A DNA stretch of 64,000 nt from Caulobacter sp. 602-1 (GTDB lineage Bacteria; Pseudomonadota; Alphaproteobacteria; Caulobacterales; Caulobacteraceae): NCBI RefSeq assembly GCF_003931565.1, contig NZ_RRYI01000003.1, positions 682,001 through 746,000 of the forward strand, given 5' to 3'. Shown here in pieces: positions 1 through 8,448 of this stretch. Position 1 is the first letter of the stretch, and each line of letters opens with the position of its first letter. The notes beneath the pieces are model-generated. The model saw only the letters and a program-made list of their open reading frames with translations, was not told the origin of the DNA and ran no database searches. The position numbers were made by a program, and so were the translations under genes.

Positions 1-1
1 G

Positions 2-220
2 CAGGCCAAGGACTGGGTGCGCGCCGAGCGCTCGGCCCTGCGCCGCGCCCTGCTCAACCCCGCCGACCACCGCCCCTGGCTCGACGTCGCCGCCGCGCGC
101 GAAGGCCAGGGCGCCCTGGCCGGCGCCCTGCAGGCCCTCTCGCGCGCCCAGATCCTGGACGGCGGCGCCGCCATCGCCGCCCGAGCCGCGCGCGAACGGA
201 TGCGGCTAAGGCTGAACTAG
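2..220 (+). CDS. C-terminal fragment of a TPR-like protein (cut by window edge)
   Basis: An open frame enters from the left edge and ends at the TAG at 218-220, so only about 72 residues of the C-terminus are visible. The visible part is Ala/Arg/Leu-rich and helical, with a segment around EGQGALAGALQALSRAQ that resembles a tetratricopeptide helix pair. It lies 84 nt upstream of gshB on the same strand and could be co-transcribed with it. Codon use (mostly C or G third positions) fits a real gene. The family cannot be fixed from this fragment and no function is assigned. Confidence 0.6.
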   Translation, partial: QAKDWVRAERSALRRALLNPADHRPWLDVAAAREGQGALAGALQALSRAQILDGGAAIAARAARERMRLRLN

Positions 221-304
221 AACGCGTCCGCCGTTGGACCTGGGCGCGAGAACGCCTAACTAAGCCGTCGCGTCCAAACGCCAGGAAGAACCCCAGGAGC
301 CCCC

Positions 305-1258
305 ATGTCGCTGCGAGTCGCCGTCCAGATGGATCCCGTCCTGGGGATCAACATCGAAACCGACACGACCTTCCTGATGATGATGGAAGCCCAGGCCCGG
401 GGCCACAAGCTGTGGTTCTACACGCCCGACAAGCTGTCGCAGGAAGATGGACGGGTGTTCGCCCGCGCCCAGTCCCTGGAGCTTTCGGCCGTCCACGGCG
501 CGCACGCTAAGCTGGGCGAGCTGACGGTCCTCGACATGAAGGACGACATCGACGTGGTGCTGATGCGCCAGGATCCGCCGTTCGACATGGCCTACATCAC
601 GGCCACCCACTTCCTGGAGAAGGTCCACCCCCACACCCTGGTGGTGAACAACCCCGCCGAGGTGCGCAACGCGCCGGAGAAGCTGTTCGTCACCGACTTC
701 CCGGGCGTGCAGCCGCCGACCCTGATCACCTCGGACCACGAGGCGATCTACGACTTCCGCGCCCGTCACGGCGACATCGTGCTGAAGCCCCTCTATGGCG
801 GCGGCGGCTCGGGCGTGGCCCGTCTGCTGGCGGACGATCCGAACCTCGACGCCCTGCTGGAACTGCACGCCATGATCGGTCGCGAGCAGGTCATCGCCCA
901 GAAGTTCGTGCCGGCCGTCAGCAAGGGCGACAAGCGCGTTCTGCTGGTCGACGGCGAACCCGTCGGGGCCATCAACCGGGTGCCGGCCGACGGCCAGGTG
1001 CGCTCCAACCTTCGGGTCGGCGGCCGCGCCGAGGCCGTCGAACTGACCCCGCGCGACCTCGAGCTCTGTCGGATCATCGGTCCCGAGCTGAAGCGCCGTG
1101 GACTGATCTTTGTCGGCATCGACGTCATTGGCGAGTACCTCACCGAAATCAACGTCACGTCACCGACCGGCGCCCAACAGCTGAAGCGTTTTACCGGGAT
1201 CGACGCGGCGTCTGTACTTTGGGACCGTATCGAGGACATTCGCCGAAACGGTGGGTAA
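305..1258 (+). CDS. gshB: Glutathione synthetase
   Basis: ATP-dependent ligation of glycine to gamma-glutamylcysteine, the second step of glutathione synthesis, in the cytosol. The 317-residue length is normal for bacterial GshB. The N-terminal substrate-binding domain ([39 protein letters not shown]) is followed by the ATP-grasp fold with its glycine-rich loop [14 protein letters not shown] near residue 165. The metal and substrate loop [20 protein letters not shown] is near the C-terminus. The ATG at 305 is preceded by an AGGAG Shine-Dalgarno about 7 nt upstream. Assignment is very secure; no gamma-glutamylcysteine ligase gene is seen nearby. Confidence 0.97.
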   Translation: MSLRVAVQMDPVLGINIETDTTFLMMMEAQARGHKLWFYTPDKLSQEDGRVFARAQSLELSAVHGAHAKLGELTVLDMKDDIDVVLMRQDPPFDMAYITATHFLEKVHPHTLVVNNPAEVRNAPEKLFVTDFPGVQPPTLITSDHEAIYDFRARHGDIVLKPLYGGGGSGVARLLADDPNLDALLELHAMIGREQVIAQKFVPAVSKGDKRVLLVDGEPVGAINRVPADGQVRSNLRVGGRAEAVELTPRDLELCRIIGPELKRRGLIFVGIDVIGEYLTEINVTSPTGAQQLKRFTGIDAASVLWDRIEDIRRNGG

Positions 1259-1333
1259 CTCTGCGGAAACGTGGCGATTTCGCGAAACGTTCGTTTTTCG
1301 TTCTTGCTCCATTTCACGAGCTATGCTGTGACT

Positions 1334-1354
1334 TGTGGATAAAGTTGTTATCCA
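1334..1354. promoter_or_regulatory. DnaA box with inverted second half-site upstream of comM
   Basis: TGTGGATAA at 1334-1342 is the exact reverse complement of the consensus DnaA box TTATCCACA. Five bases later TTATCCA (1348-1354) repeats the core in inverted orientation, giving a perfect 7-bp inverted repeat (TGGATAA-N5-TTATCCA). It lies in the 108-bp gap after gshB and only 12 nt before the comM start, so bound DnaA could affect comM expression. Binding is inferred from sequence only. Confidence 0.5.
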
Positions 1355-1366
1355 TGAGGGACTTGG

Positions 1367-2899
1367 ATGGCCGCCAAGGTGGTCACCGTCGCGTTCGAGG
1401 GCGTGGAGGCCCGACGCGTCGATGTCGAGGTGCAGCTGACGACGGGACTGCCATCCTTCGTGGTGGTGGGACTGGCCGACAAGGCGGTGGCCGAAAGCCG
1501 GGAACGGGTGCGCGGCGCGTTCGCCGGCCTGGGGCTTTCCATGCCGGGCAAGCGCATCGTCGCCAATCTGGCGCCGGCCGACATGCCCAAGGAAGGCACG
1601 CACTTCGACTTGCCGATCGCCCTGGCGGTGATGTCGGCCATCGGCGTGATCCCGATGGACGCGCTGGACGGCTGGGCGGCCATGGGCGAGCTGTCGCTGG
1701 ACGGCCGCATCGTACCGGCGGCGGGCGCCCTGCCGGCGGCGATGGCGGCCGGGGCCATGGGGCTTGGCCTGATCTGTCCGGAGGCCTCCGGCCCCGAGGC
1801 GGCCTGGGCCGGCGAGACCCGGATCCTGGCGCCGCGCTCGCTGGTCGCCCTGATCAATCACTTTCGGGGCAGCCAGATCCTGTCGGCCCCGGCGCCCGGC
1901 CCGATCGTCGAGGGCGAGCGGCCCAAGGACCTGCGCGACGTCAAGGGCCAGGAGCACGCCAAGCGGGCCCTGGAGATCGCCGCGGCCGGCGGCCACAACC
2001 TGCTGTTCGTCGGCCCGCCCGGATCGGGCAAGTCGATGCTGGCCCAGCGCCTGCCGGGCCTGCTGCCGCCGCTGAGCTCCAGCGAACTGCTGGAGACCTC
2101 GATGGTCCACTCGGTGGCCGGGCTGATCGCGCGCGGCGCCCTGACCCGCGACCGCCCCTTTCGCGCGCCGCATCACAGCGCCAGCATGGCCGCCCTGACC
2201 GGCGGCGGGCTGAAGGCCAAGCCGGGCGAGGTGTCGCTGGCGCATAACGGCGTACTGTTCCTCGACGAGTTGCCCGAGTTCGGCGTCCAGGCCCTGGACA
2301 GCCTGCGCGCGCCGCTGGAGACCGGCGAGGTGATGGTGGCTCGCGCCAACGCCCACATCCGCTACCCGGCCCGGGTGCAGCTGGTGGCGGCCATGAACCC
2401 CTGCCGCTGCGGCCACGGCGGGGCCGGGCGCGGCGCGTGCGGCAAGGCGCCCCGGTGCCAGCGCGACTACCAGGGCCGGGTCTCCGGCCCGCTGATGGAC
2501 CGCATCGACCTGGCCGTCGACATGCCCGCCGTCACCGCCGCCGACCTTTCCCTGCCGCCGCCCGCGGAAGGCTCGGCCGAGGCCGCCGCGCGGGTGGCGC
2601 GGGCCCGGGCGCTGCAGCGGGACCGCGCCTACGCCCTGGAGGTCGCCGACGGCCTCAACGGCCGCGCGGAAGGCGCCTTCCTGGAGAAGATCACCGCCCT
2701 CGACGCCCCCGGCCGCGCCTTGCTGGCCCAGGCCGCCGAGGCCGGTCGGATCAGCGCCCGGGGCTGGACCCGGACCCTGCGACTGGCCCGCACCATCGCC
2801 GATCTGGAGAGCGCCGACGCCGTTCGCCGGGTCCACGTGGCCGAGGCCCTGGCCTATCGGCGGACGACGACGCCGGGTGAAGAAGCGGTTCGCGTTTGA
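1367..2899 (+). CDS. comM: YifB/ComM family Mg-chelatase-like AAA+ ATPase
   Basis: A 510-residue protein of the YifB/ComM family. The N-terminal domain (about 1-170) is Lon-protease-like in fold. A AAA+ module follows, with Walker A (FVGPPGSGKSMLA, about residue 215) and Walker B (LFLDELPEF), then a cysteine cluster NPCRCGHGG...C typical of the family. In naturally transformable bacteria ComM is a hexameric helicase that promotes branch migration of incoming DNA; in Caulobacter the role is inferred. Start at ATG 1367 has GAGGGA 5 nt upstream. The gene ends 36 nt before shkA on the same strand. A DnaA-box pair sits just upstream. Confidence 0.93.
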   Translation: MAAKVVTVAFEGVEARRVDVEVQLTTGLPSFVVVGLADKAVAESRERVRGAFAGLGLSMPGKRIVANLAPADMPKEGTHFDLPIALAVMSAIGVIPMDALDGWAAMGELSLDGRIVPAAGALPAAMAAGAMGLGLICPEASGPEAAWAGETRILAPRSLVALINHFRGSQILSAPAPGPIVEGERPKDLRDVKGQEHAKRALEIAAAGGHNLLFVGPPGSGKSMLAQRLPGLLPPLSSSELLETSMVHSVAGLIARGALTRDRPFRAPHHSASMAALTGGGLKAKPGEVSLAHNGVLFLDELPEFGVQALDSLRAPLETGEVMVARANAHIRYPARVQLVAAMNPCRCGHGGAGRGACGKAPRCQRDYQGRVSGPLMDRIDLAVDMPAVTAADLSLPPPAEGSAEAAARVARARALQRDRAYALEVADGLNGRAEGAFLEKITALDAPGRALLAQAAEAGRISARGWTRTLRLARTIADLESADAVRRVHVAEALAYRRTTTPGEEAVRV

Positions 2900-2935
2900 C
2901 CGCCCGTTAAGCCGCGGCGGGTAAGCTTGATCCCC

Positions 2936-4495
2936 ATGAGCGATCCGAAACCCGGCGTCACGCCCGAGCAGCTGGCCACCCTGAGCCACGAGTTCCGCAC
3001 CCCGCTGAACGGCGTGCTGGGCATGGCGCGCCTGTTGGAAAACACCAAGCTGACGGCCGAGCAGCGGTCCTACGTCACCGCCCTGCGCGAAAGTGGCGAC
3101 CACCTGCTGTCGCTGGTCAATGACGTGCTGCACTTCGCCCGCCTCGGCGCGGCCTCGATCGAACTGTCGCTGGCCCCGGTCGATATCGAGGGTCTGCTGC
3201 GCCAGGTCGCCGAGCTGATGAGCCCGCGCGCCCACGAGAAAGGCGTCGAAATCGCCTGGGCCGTACCCACGCCGCTGCCGACCATCCAGGCCGACGAAGG
3301 GCGCCTCCGCCAGATCCTGCTGAACTTCGCCGGCAACGCCGTGAAATTCACCGAGGCCGGCGGCGTGCTGCTGACGGCGACGGCCACCACGCCCCCCCAA
3401 GGAGAAGAGGGCGGCCGCATCCGCTTCTCGGTCGCCGACACCGGCCCCGGCGTCGCGCCGGACGCCCGCCGGCGGATCTTCGACGCCTTCGTCCAGACCG
3501 ACATCACCCACGCCACCCAGCTGGGCGGCGCGGGCCTGGGCCTGGCCATCGTCTCCACGCTTGCCAAGGCCATGAACGGCGAGGTCGGGGTCGGCGGCGA
3601 GCTGGGCCAGGGCGCCGAGTTCTGGTTCGAGGCGCCCTTTGAGGTGGCTGCTCCCGCGCTCCGCGCCAGCCCGCTCGAGGGCCGCGCCGTCGCCATCGCC
3701 TCGCCCAACGCCATCGTCCGCGCCGCCACGGCGCGTCAGATCGAGGCCGCCGGGGGCCGCGCCTTCGCCGCCGTCGACATCGCCTCGGCCCTGTCGGGCG
3801 CGCCGGCCGACGCCGTGCTGCTGATCGACGCGGCGCTGTCGGGTCCGCGCGGCGCCCTGAAACCGCCCGTCGGCCGCAAGGCCGTGGTGCTGCTGACGCC
3901 CGAGCAGCGCGACCGCATCGAGCCGCTGAAGACCGCCGGCTTCTCGGGCTATCTGATCAAGCCGCTGCGCGCCGCCTCGCTGGTGGTCCAGGTGCTGCAG
4001 GCCGGCGAACCCGAAGCGACGCCCGCCGCCGAGACGCCCCATGACGACCGCGTCGCCGGCGCGGTGGCCCATGGCGTCCGCGTGCTGCTGGCCGAGGACA
4101 ATCCGATCAACGCCCTGCTGGCCCGCACCCTGCTGGAGCGCGAGGGTTGCAAGGTCGACCGCGTCGCCGACGGCGAGCAGGCCGTGGCCGCCGCCTCGGC
4201 CGGGGCCTACGACCTGATCCTGATGGACCTGCGGATGCCCGGCCTGTCCGGCGTCGAGGCCGCCAAGGCCCTGCGCGCCAAGGGCGTGGCCTCGCCGATC
4301 GCCGCCCTGACCGCCGACGCCTTCGACGAGGACAAGCGCACCTGCCTGGCCGCCGGCATGGACGACTTCCTGGTCAAGCCCCTCACCCAGGAAGCCCTGC
4401 GCGACGCCCTCAAGCGCTGGACGACCTCGGGCGTCGCGAATGGACTTGGCGGCGGCTGGACGAAAACCGCGACGCGAGCCAAGGTCGCCGGCTAG
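2936..4495 (+). CDS. shkA: Cytosolic hybrid histidine kinase, ShkA-like (c-di-GMP-activated)
   Basis: A 519-residue kinase with no membrane or PAS sensor. A DHp domain with the phospho-histidine in LSHEFRTPLNG (His18) is followed by a HATPase domain (about 95-235, with NAVKFTEAGG and DTGPGVAPD). Next come a pseudo-receiver Rec1 (about 240-355) and a canonical receiver Rec2 with phospho-acceptor Asp431 in LILMDLRMPG. In C. crescentus, ShkA feeds the ShpA-TacA phosphorelay for stalk biogenesis and is switched on by c-di-GMP binding to Rec1. The reported ligand residues are all present (Arg325, Tyr339, Ile341, Pro343, Arg345, Gln352), as is the locking DDR linker (370-372). A TTG at 2927 is in frame, but ATG 2936 is the better start. 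Confidence 0.9.
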   Translation: MSDPKPGVTPEQLATLSHEFRTPLNGVLGMARLLENTKLTAEQRSYVTALRESGDHLLSLVNDVLHFARLGAASIELSLAPVDIEGLLRQVAELMSPRAHEKGVEIAWAVPTPLPTIQADEGRLRQILLNFAGNAVKFTEAGGVLLTATATTPPQGEEGGRIRFSVADTGPGVAPDARRRIFDAFVQTDITHATQLGGAGLGLAIVSTLAKAMNGEVGVGGELGQGAEFWFEAPFEVAAPALRASPLEGRAVAIASPNAIVRAATARQIEAAGGRAFAAVDIASALSGAPADAVLLIDAALSGPRGALKPPVGRKAVVLLTPEQRDRIEPLKTAGFSGYLIKPLRAASLVVQVLQAGEPEATPAAETPHDDRVAGAVAHGVRVLLAEDNPINALLARTLLEREGCKVDRVADGEQAVAAASAGAYDLILMDLRMPGLSGVEAAKALRAKGVASPIAALTADAFDEDKRTCLAAGMDDFLVKPLTQEALRDALKRWTTSGVANGLGGGWTKTATRAKVAG

Positions 4496-4528
4496 ATCCG
4501 GGCGCGCCCCGGACAGGGGATCGCCGCG

Positions 4529-6241
4529 ATGACTGACGAAACGAAGGCGCAGGCCGCGCCCGAGAAGAAGAAGACTCTTCTCCAGACCCTCGCCTTTTTC
4601 GGCGAGCGGCGCAGTCTGGTGATGCTGGGCCTCGGCTTCGCCTCGGGCCTGCCCTACATGCTGATCTTCGACACCCTGTCGCTGTGGCTTCGGGACGCGG
4701 GTCTGTCCCTGGCGGTGATCGGCTTCTTCAGCCTGGCCACCCTGTCGTTCTCGTTCAAGTTCCTGTGGGCCCCGCTAATCGACCGCACCAGGATCCCGGT
4801 GCTGCACAGCCTGCTGGGCCATCGCCGCGCCTGGATGCTGGCCTGCCAGGCCGTGATCATCCTGGGCCTCCTGGCGATCTCCGGCATCAATCCCGCGACG
4901 AACCTGCCGCTGATGGCGCTGGTCGCGGTGATCGTCGGCTTCACCACCGCCACCCAGGACATCGTCATCGACGCCTGGCGCATCGAGGTGGTCGACACCG
5001 AGCGCCAGGGCCAGATGGCCGTCGCCGTGCAGTGGGGCTATCGCGGCGCGATGATCATGGCCGGCGCCGTACCGCTGCTGCTGGCCGAGCGCTTCGGCTG
5101 GAACATCTCGTACCTGGCCATGGCGGTGGCCATGAGCGTCGGGGTGATCGCCACGCTCATGGCGCCGCGCGAGCAGGCCCACACCATCCGCGAGATCCAC
5201 ACTGACGGCGTCGTCCAGCCCAAGGCCCTGGAGATCGGCGAGTGGCTGGTCCGCCTGGTCATCCTGCTGATCGGCGCCCTGCTGGTCGGCTCGGGCCTGT
5301 CCGGCGACGCCAGCCTGCTGTCGAAATTCGCGGGCGGCGAGGCGCTGGAGGCGGCCTGGAAGGCCAAGCCCAACGGAGTCTGGCTGCAGCTGGCCGGGGT
5401 ACTGGCGGGCCTGGTCGTAGTGACCATCGCCGCCTGGCCGATTCCCAAGGTCCCGACCAAGCCCGGCGTCTATCTGTCGACCGCGCTCGGGGCGCCGCTG
5501 AAAGAGTTCCTGACCCGGTTCGCGGGCGTGGCCGGCCTGATCCTGGCGACCATCTGCGTCTATCGGGTTTCGGACTTCGTGCTCAACATCATGAATCCGT
5601 TCTACCGCGACATGGGTTTCTCGCTGACCGAGATCGCCGAGATCCGGAAGGTGTTCGGCATCGTCGCCTCGATGATCGGCGTGTTCCTGGGCGGGGTGAT
5701 CGTCGCGCGCTTCGGCCTGATGAAGGCCCTGATCATCGGCGCCTTCGCGCAGCCGATCAGCAACCTGATGTTCGCGGTGCTGGCCATGAGCGGTCACAAC
5801 ACCGGCATGCTGTTCGCCTCGATCTGCATCGACAACCTGGCGGGCGGCATCGCCGGCACGGCCCTGATCACCTACATGTCCAGCCTGACCACGGCGGGCT
5901 TCACGGCCACCCAGTACGCCTTGTTCGCCTCGCTCTATTCCCTCCCCGGCAAGCTGATCGCCTCGCAATCGGGGCGCATCGTCGAAGGCTCGGCGCTGGC
6001 GGCCGAGCACGGCGGGGTCACCGCGCCGCTAAAGGCCCTCTTCACCCGCCTGCCGCCCGAGAGCTTCACCGCCGCCGGCGCCAAGCTGGGCGTCAGCGGC
6101 CCGGCCATGGCGGCGGGCTATACGGCCTTCTTCATCTACACGGCCCTGATCGGCGTCGTGGCGATCGTGCTGTCCTTCCTGGTGGCGGCGCGGCAGAAGC
6201 CGGCCGAGGCCGAGCCGGAAACAGAGGCGGCGGTCGCCTAG
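4529..6241 (+). CDS. ampG: AmpG-family muropeptide permease (MFS)
   Basis: A 570-residue polytopic inner-membrane protein of the major facilitator superfamily. The segment LGFASGLPYMLIFDTLSLWLRD near residue 35 and the TQDIVIDAWRIE motif near residue 150 are hallmarks of AmpG permeases. These import anhydromuropeptides from the periplasm for cell-wall recycling. It is longer than the roughly 490-residue E. coli AmpG, with a charged C-terminal tail rich in Glu and Ala. The ATG at 4529 follows shkA by 33 nt. Its stop codon shares the self-complementary CTAG at 6238-6241 with the opposing protease gene. Imported muropeptides could signal to beta-lactamase control, but no ampR or bla gene is nearby. 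Confidence 0.9.
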   Translation: MTDETKAQAAPEKKKTLLQTLAFFGERRSLVMLGLGFASGLPYMLIFDTLSLWLRDAGLSLAVIGFFSLATLSFSFKFLWAPLIDRTRIPVLHSLLGHRRAWMLACQAVIILGLLAISGINPATNLPLMALVAVIVGFTTATQDIVIDAWRIEVVDTERQGQMAVAVQWGYRGAMIMAGAVPLLLAERFGWNISYLAMAVAMSVGVIATLMAPREQAHTIREIHTDGVVQPKALEIGEWLVRLVILLIGALLVGSGLSGDASLLSKFAGGEALEAAWKAKPNGVWLQLAGVLAGLVVVTIAAWPIPKVPTKPGVYLSTALGAPLKEFLTRFAGVAGLILATICVYRVSDFVLNIMNPFYRDMGFSLTEIAEIRKVFGIVASMIGVFLGGVIVARFGLMKALIIGAFAQPISNLMFAVLAMSGHNTGMLFASICIDNLAGGIAGTALITYMSSLTTAGFTATQYALFASLYSLPGKLIASQSGRIVEGSALAAEHGGVTAPLKALFTRLPPESFTAAGAKLGVSGPAMAAGYTAFFIYTALIGVVAIVLSFLVAARQKPAEAEPETEAAVA

Positions 6242-7071
6242 ACCTTCAGGCACACCACCTGGGCCACGCGCAGGTCGCGGCGCAGGCCGTCGGCGACGCG
6301 GCCGTAGTTCTCGGTGGTGATCGGCTCGCTGGGCGCGAACTCGGAAGGGCTGGGTCGGCGGTGCGGGCCCAGCAGGGTCTTCAGGGTCTCGGGCGCGGTC
6401 GTGTAGATCCGGCCGCGACGCGGGGCCTCGGCCACCGTCACTCCGATCACCCGCCCCGCGCTGTCGAGGGCCGGCGAGCCCGAGAGACCGGCCAGGGTGC
6501 CCTTCAGCGTGTCGGTGCGACCGACCTCGGCCCAGACCAGCACGGGCTCGGTGCGGGCGCCGCGACCGTGGACGACCAGATTCTCACGGCCCAGCAGGCG
6601 CGAGGCGGCCTCGCCCGGATGGCCCTGCGGAAAGCCCGGATGATAGGCGCGCGCCCCCCGGCGCAGCGGGGCGTCCAGGCCCAGAGGCACCGACGGCGCC
6701 CCGCCCTCGGTGGTCAGGATAGCGGCGTCGGCCTTGGGATCGACATGGACCTTGGCGGCCACGCCGCGGCCATCCGCGACGACGATCGCGGCTTGCTTAC
6801 AGCCGTCGACCACGTGGCGGGCGGTCAGCCAGGTGCCGTCGTCGCCGACCGAGAAGGCCGTGCCCGAGCCCGGCTCGGGCCTGTCGGGCACCTGGACCAC
6901 GATCGACGGGTCGAACGGCGAGGACGGCCCTAGGGGCAGCCCCTCCTCGCCCGGCACCGGCGGCGGCGGCGGCGGCGCGTCCGAACGCTCCTGCCGGCCG
7001 ACGGCGACGATCAGCAGGGCGCTGACCGCCACGGCATAGACCAGCCAATCGGGAAGCTTGGGGAAATGCAC
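6238..7071 (-). CDS. Membrane-anchored trypsin-like serine protease
   Basis: 277 residues with one N-terminal membrane anchor (about residues 9-25, WLVYAVAVSALLIVAVG). A Pro-rich linker and a chymotrypsin-fold domain follow. The apparent triad is His86 (LTARHVVDG), Asp115 (DPKADAAIL) and Ser197 (AGLSGSP), in the usual order and spacing. No PDZ domain follows, so this is not a full DegP/HtrA. It probably acts in the periplasm on an unknown substrate. The gene lies 25 nt downstream of the DUF350 gene and is probably co-transcribed with it. Its terminus overlaps ampG by 4 nt, with no room for a separate terminator. Confidence 0.82.
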   Translation of the reverse strand: MHFPKLPDWLVYAVAVSALLIVAVGRQERSDAPPPPPPVPGEEGLPLGPSSPFDPSIVVQVPDRPEPGSGTAFSVGDDGTWLTARHVVDGCKQAAIVVADGRGVAAKVHVDPKADAAILTTEGGAPSVPLGLDAPLRRGARAYHPGFPQGHPGEAASRLLGRENLVVHGRGARTEPVLVWAEVGRTDTLKGTLAGLSGSPALDSAGRVIGVTVAEAPRRGRIYTTAPETLKTLLGPHRRPSPSEFAPSEPITTENYGRVADGLRRDLRVAQVVCLKV

Positions 7072-7096
7072 TGGGAGGTCCCCCGACCGCGTCGGC

Positions 7097-7525
7097 TCAG
7101 CCGGCCACGGCGGCGGCGAGGATCAGGGCGGTGGCCAGCTTGGCGCCGACCAGCAGGGCGGCGGCGGCGACCTCGCCCTCGTGGATCCGCTCGGGCAGGC
7201 CCTGCAGCACCATGTCGGTGACGCGGAACACCAGGAGCTGCACGGCGATGGTCGCCGCGCCCCAGATCAGGATCTCGATCACCGAGGTCGAGGCGGTCAG
7301 CGAGATGGCCAGCGGAATGGCCAGGCCGACCATCACCCCGCCCAGCGACAGGGCCGCGGCCGAGTTGCCCTCGCGGATCAAGGTGATTTCCTTGTGCGGG
7401 GTCAGCAGGGCGTAGAGCGCCGTGCCCAGGATCAGCATGACCAGGGTCACGCTGGCGTGCAGCAGGGTGACCGGGAAGCCGGTGGCGAAGGCCTGGACCT
7501 CGGGCGACTGGAGCTGGGACGGCAT
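7097..7525 (-). CDS. DUF350 family small membrane protein
   Basis: 142 residues with about four hydrophobic helices (near 15-38, 55-77, 82-104 and 120-141). The family signature shows in GNSAAALSLGGVMVGLAIPLA and in the later RVTDMVLQGLPERIHEGEVAAA. DUF350 proteins are inner-membrane proteins of unknown function, often linked to stress responses. It is the first gene of a likely two-gene minus-strand unit with the anchored protease, 25 nt downstream. The function of the pair is unknown; a membrane stress role would be inference only. Confidence 0.85.
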   Translation of the reverse strand: MPSQLQSPEVQAFATGFPVTLLHASVTLVMLILGTALYALLTPHKEITLIREGNSAAALSLGGVMVGLAIPLAISLTASTSVIEILIWGAATIAVQLLVFRVTDMVLQGLPERIHEGEVAAAALLVGAKLATALILAAAVAG

Positions 7526-7618
7526 GGACGCGAACTACCCCGATGAACTTGCGGTCCACTGACTAACACGGGTCGACAAGTTTTGCGTAGGGGGCGCCCG
7601 CGTCGGGGGAGTCGCCGC

Positions 7619-8068
7619 TTACTTGTAGAACCCCTGCCGCAGGTTCAGGCCGTGCTCGACGAAGGCCTTCATGGCGCACAGCATCCCGGTCCAGCCCTCG
7701 CAATTGCCGAAAGCCGCCTTCTCCCCCGCCGGGGTGTCGCTCCAGCCGGCCTCGTGGATCTTGACGTGCGTGCGGCCGTCGCCGGTGTCGGCGAAGGTCA
7801 TGGTCACGGTGGTCTGGTGGGTGGCGCCCGGCTCGGCCGAACCCCATCGCAGCACGATCTTCTCGTTCTGGACGACCTCGACCACCTCGACCGGGAACGC
7901 GCCCGGGAAGTCGTGGAAGTCCCAGGTCACGGTCGCGCCGGTCTCGAGCCGACCCTGCGCCCCGCCGGTGGTGAAGTAGCCGGACAGTTTCTTCGGATCG
8001 ACGACGGCCTCGAAGACCTCGGCCACGGGCTTGGCGATGCGGCCGCCGACGGTGAATTCATGGGACAT
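7619..8068 (-). CDS. SRPBCC (AHSA1-like) family protein
   Basis: 149 residues with the START-like hydrophobic-cavity fold typical of the AHSA1 group. It opens MSHEFTVGGRIAKPVAEVFEAVVDPKKLSGYF and has the late segment TMTFADTGDGRTHVKIHEAGW. Such proteins bind small hydrophobic ligands or act as co-factors; the ligand here is unknown. It is transcribed divergently from an ArsR-type repressor gene, with a 50-bp spacer holding a perfect palindrome 32 nt upstream of this start. This arrangement is common for ArsR/SRPBCC pairs, and the repressor probably controls this gene. A GGAG Shine-Dalgarno precedes the ATG. Confidence 0.88.
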   Translation of the reverse strand: MSHEFTVGGRIAKPVAEVFEAVVDPKKLSGYFTTGGAQGRLETGATVTWDFHDFPGAFPVEVVEVVQNEKIVLRWGSAEPGATHQTTVTMTFADTGDGRTHVKIHEAGWSDTPAGEKAAFGNCEGWTGMLCAMKAFVEHGLNLRQGFYK

Positions 8069-8100
8069 GGATCATCTCCATCCTTGATGGGCGCGACAAT

Positions 8101-8120
8101 ATGTTATAATTTTATAACAT
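8101..8120. promoter_or_regulatory. Palindromic operator between SRPBCC and arsR-type genes
   Basis: ATGTTATAA-TT-TTATAACAT is a perfect inverted repeat with 9-bp arms and a 2-bp centre, very AT-rich in a GC-rich chromosome. It occupies most of the divergent promoter region, and its right arm overlaps the ATG (8119) of the ArsR-type gene. ArsR-family dimers bind such sites, so autoregulation plus repression of the SRPBCC gene is the likely function. Confidence 0.75.
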
Positions 8121-8448
8121 GTCAAGCGAGGACGAATCGGACCTGATCTTCAAGGCCCTGGGTCACCGGGTGCGGCGACGCATTCTGGATCTGCTGAAGG
8201 AAGAGCCCCGCACCACGGGGATGCTGTGCGCCCTGTTTCCGGAGCTGGATCGCTGCACGGTGATGCAGCACCTGGGCGTGCTGGAAGAGGCCGGCCTGCT
8301 GGTGGCCGAACGGCGCGGGCGCGAGCGGTGGAACCACCTGGACGCCCTGCCGATACACGGCATTCACGAACGCTGGATCGGGCCCTACGCGGCCTATGCG
8401 GCAGGGATACTCAGCCGACTAAAGAAGGGAGTTGAGGAAGAGGCCTAA
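8119..8448 (+). CDS. ArsR-family winged-helix transcriptional regulator
   Basis: 109 residues, the usual ArsR length. The wHTH runs through [27 protein letters not shown], then the recognition helix [16 protein letters not shown] and the wing [12 protein letters not shown]. There is no metal-binding ELCVCDL motif, so a small-molecule or ligand-free SRPBCC-partner type is more likely than a metal sensor. A stop codon (TAA 8107-8109) lies in frame just upstream and the family N-terminus begins at once, so ATG 8119 must be the start. It has no Shine-Dalgarno and sits inside the operator, which suggests a leaderless transcript. The 3' end overlaps rlmN by 4 nt, tail to tail. Confidence 0.88.
   Translation: MSSEDESDLIFKALGHRVRRRILDLLKEEPRTTGMLCALFPELDRCTVMQHLGVLEEAGLLVAERRGRERWNHLDALPIHGIHERWIGPYAAYAAGILSRLKKGVEEEA

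Noticed and set aside
1160..4072. Long open frame on the minus strand (about 970 codons) opposite comM and shkA
   Set aside because: It is the antisense shadow of two well-supported genes in high-GC DNA. The product is Gly/Arg/Gln/His-rich with no domain.
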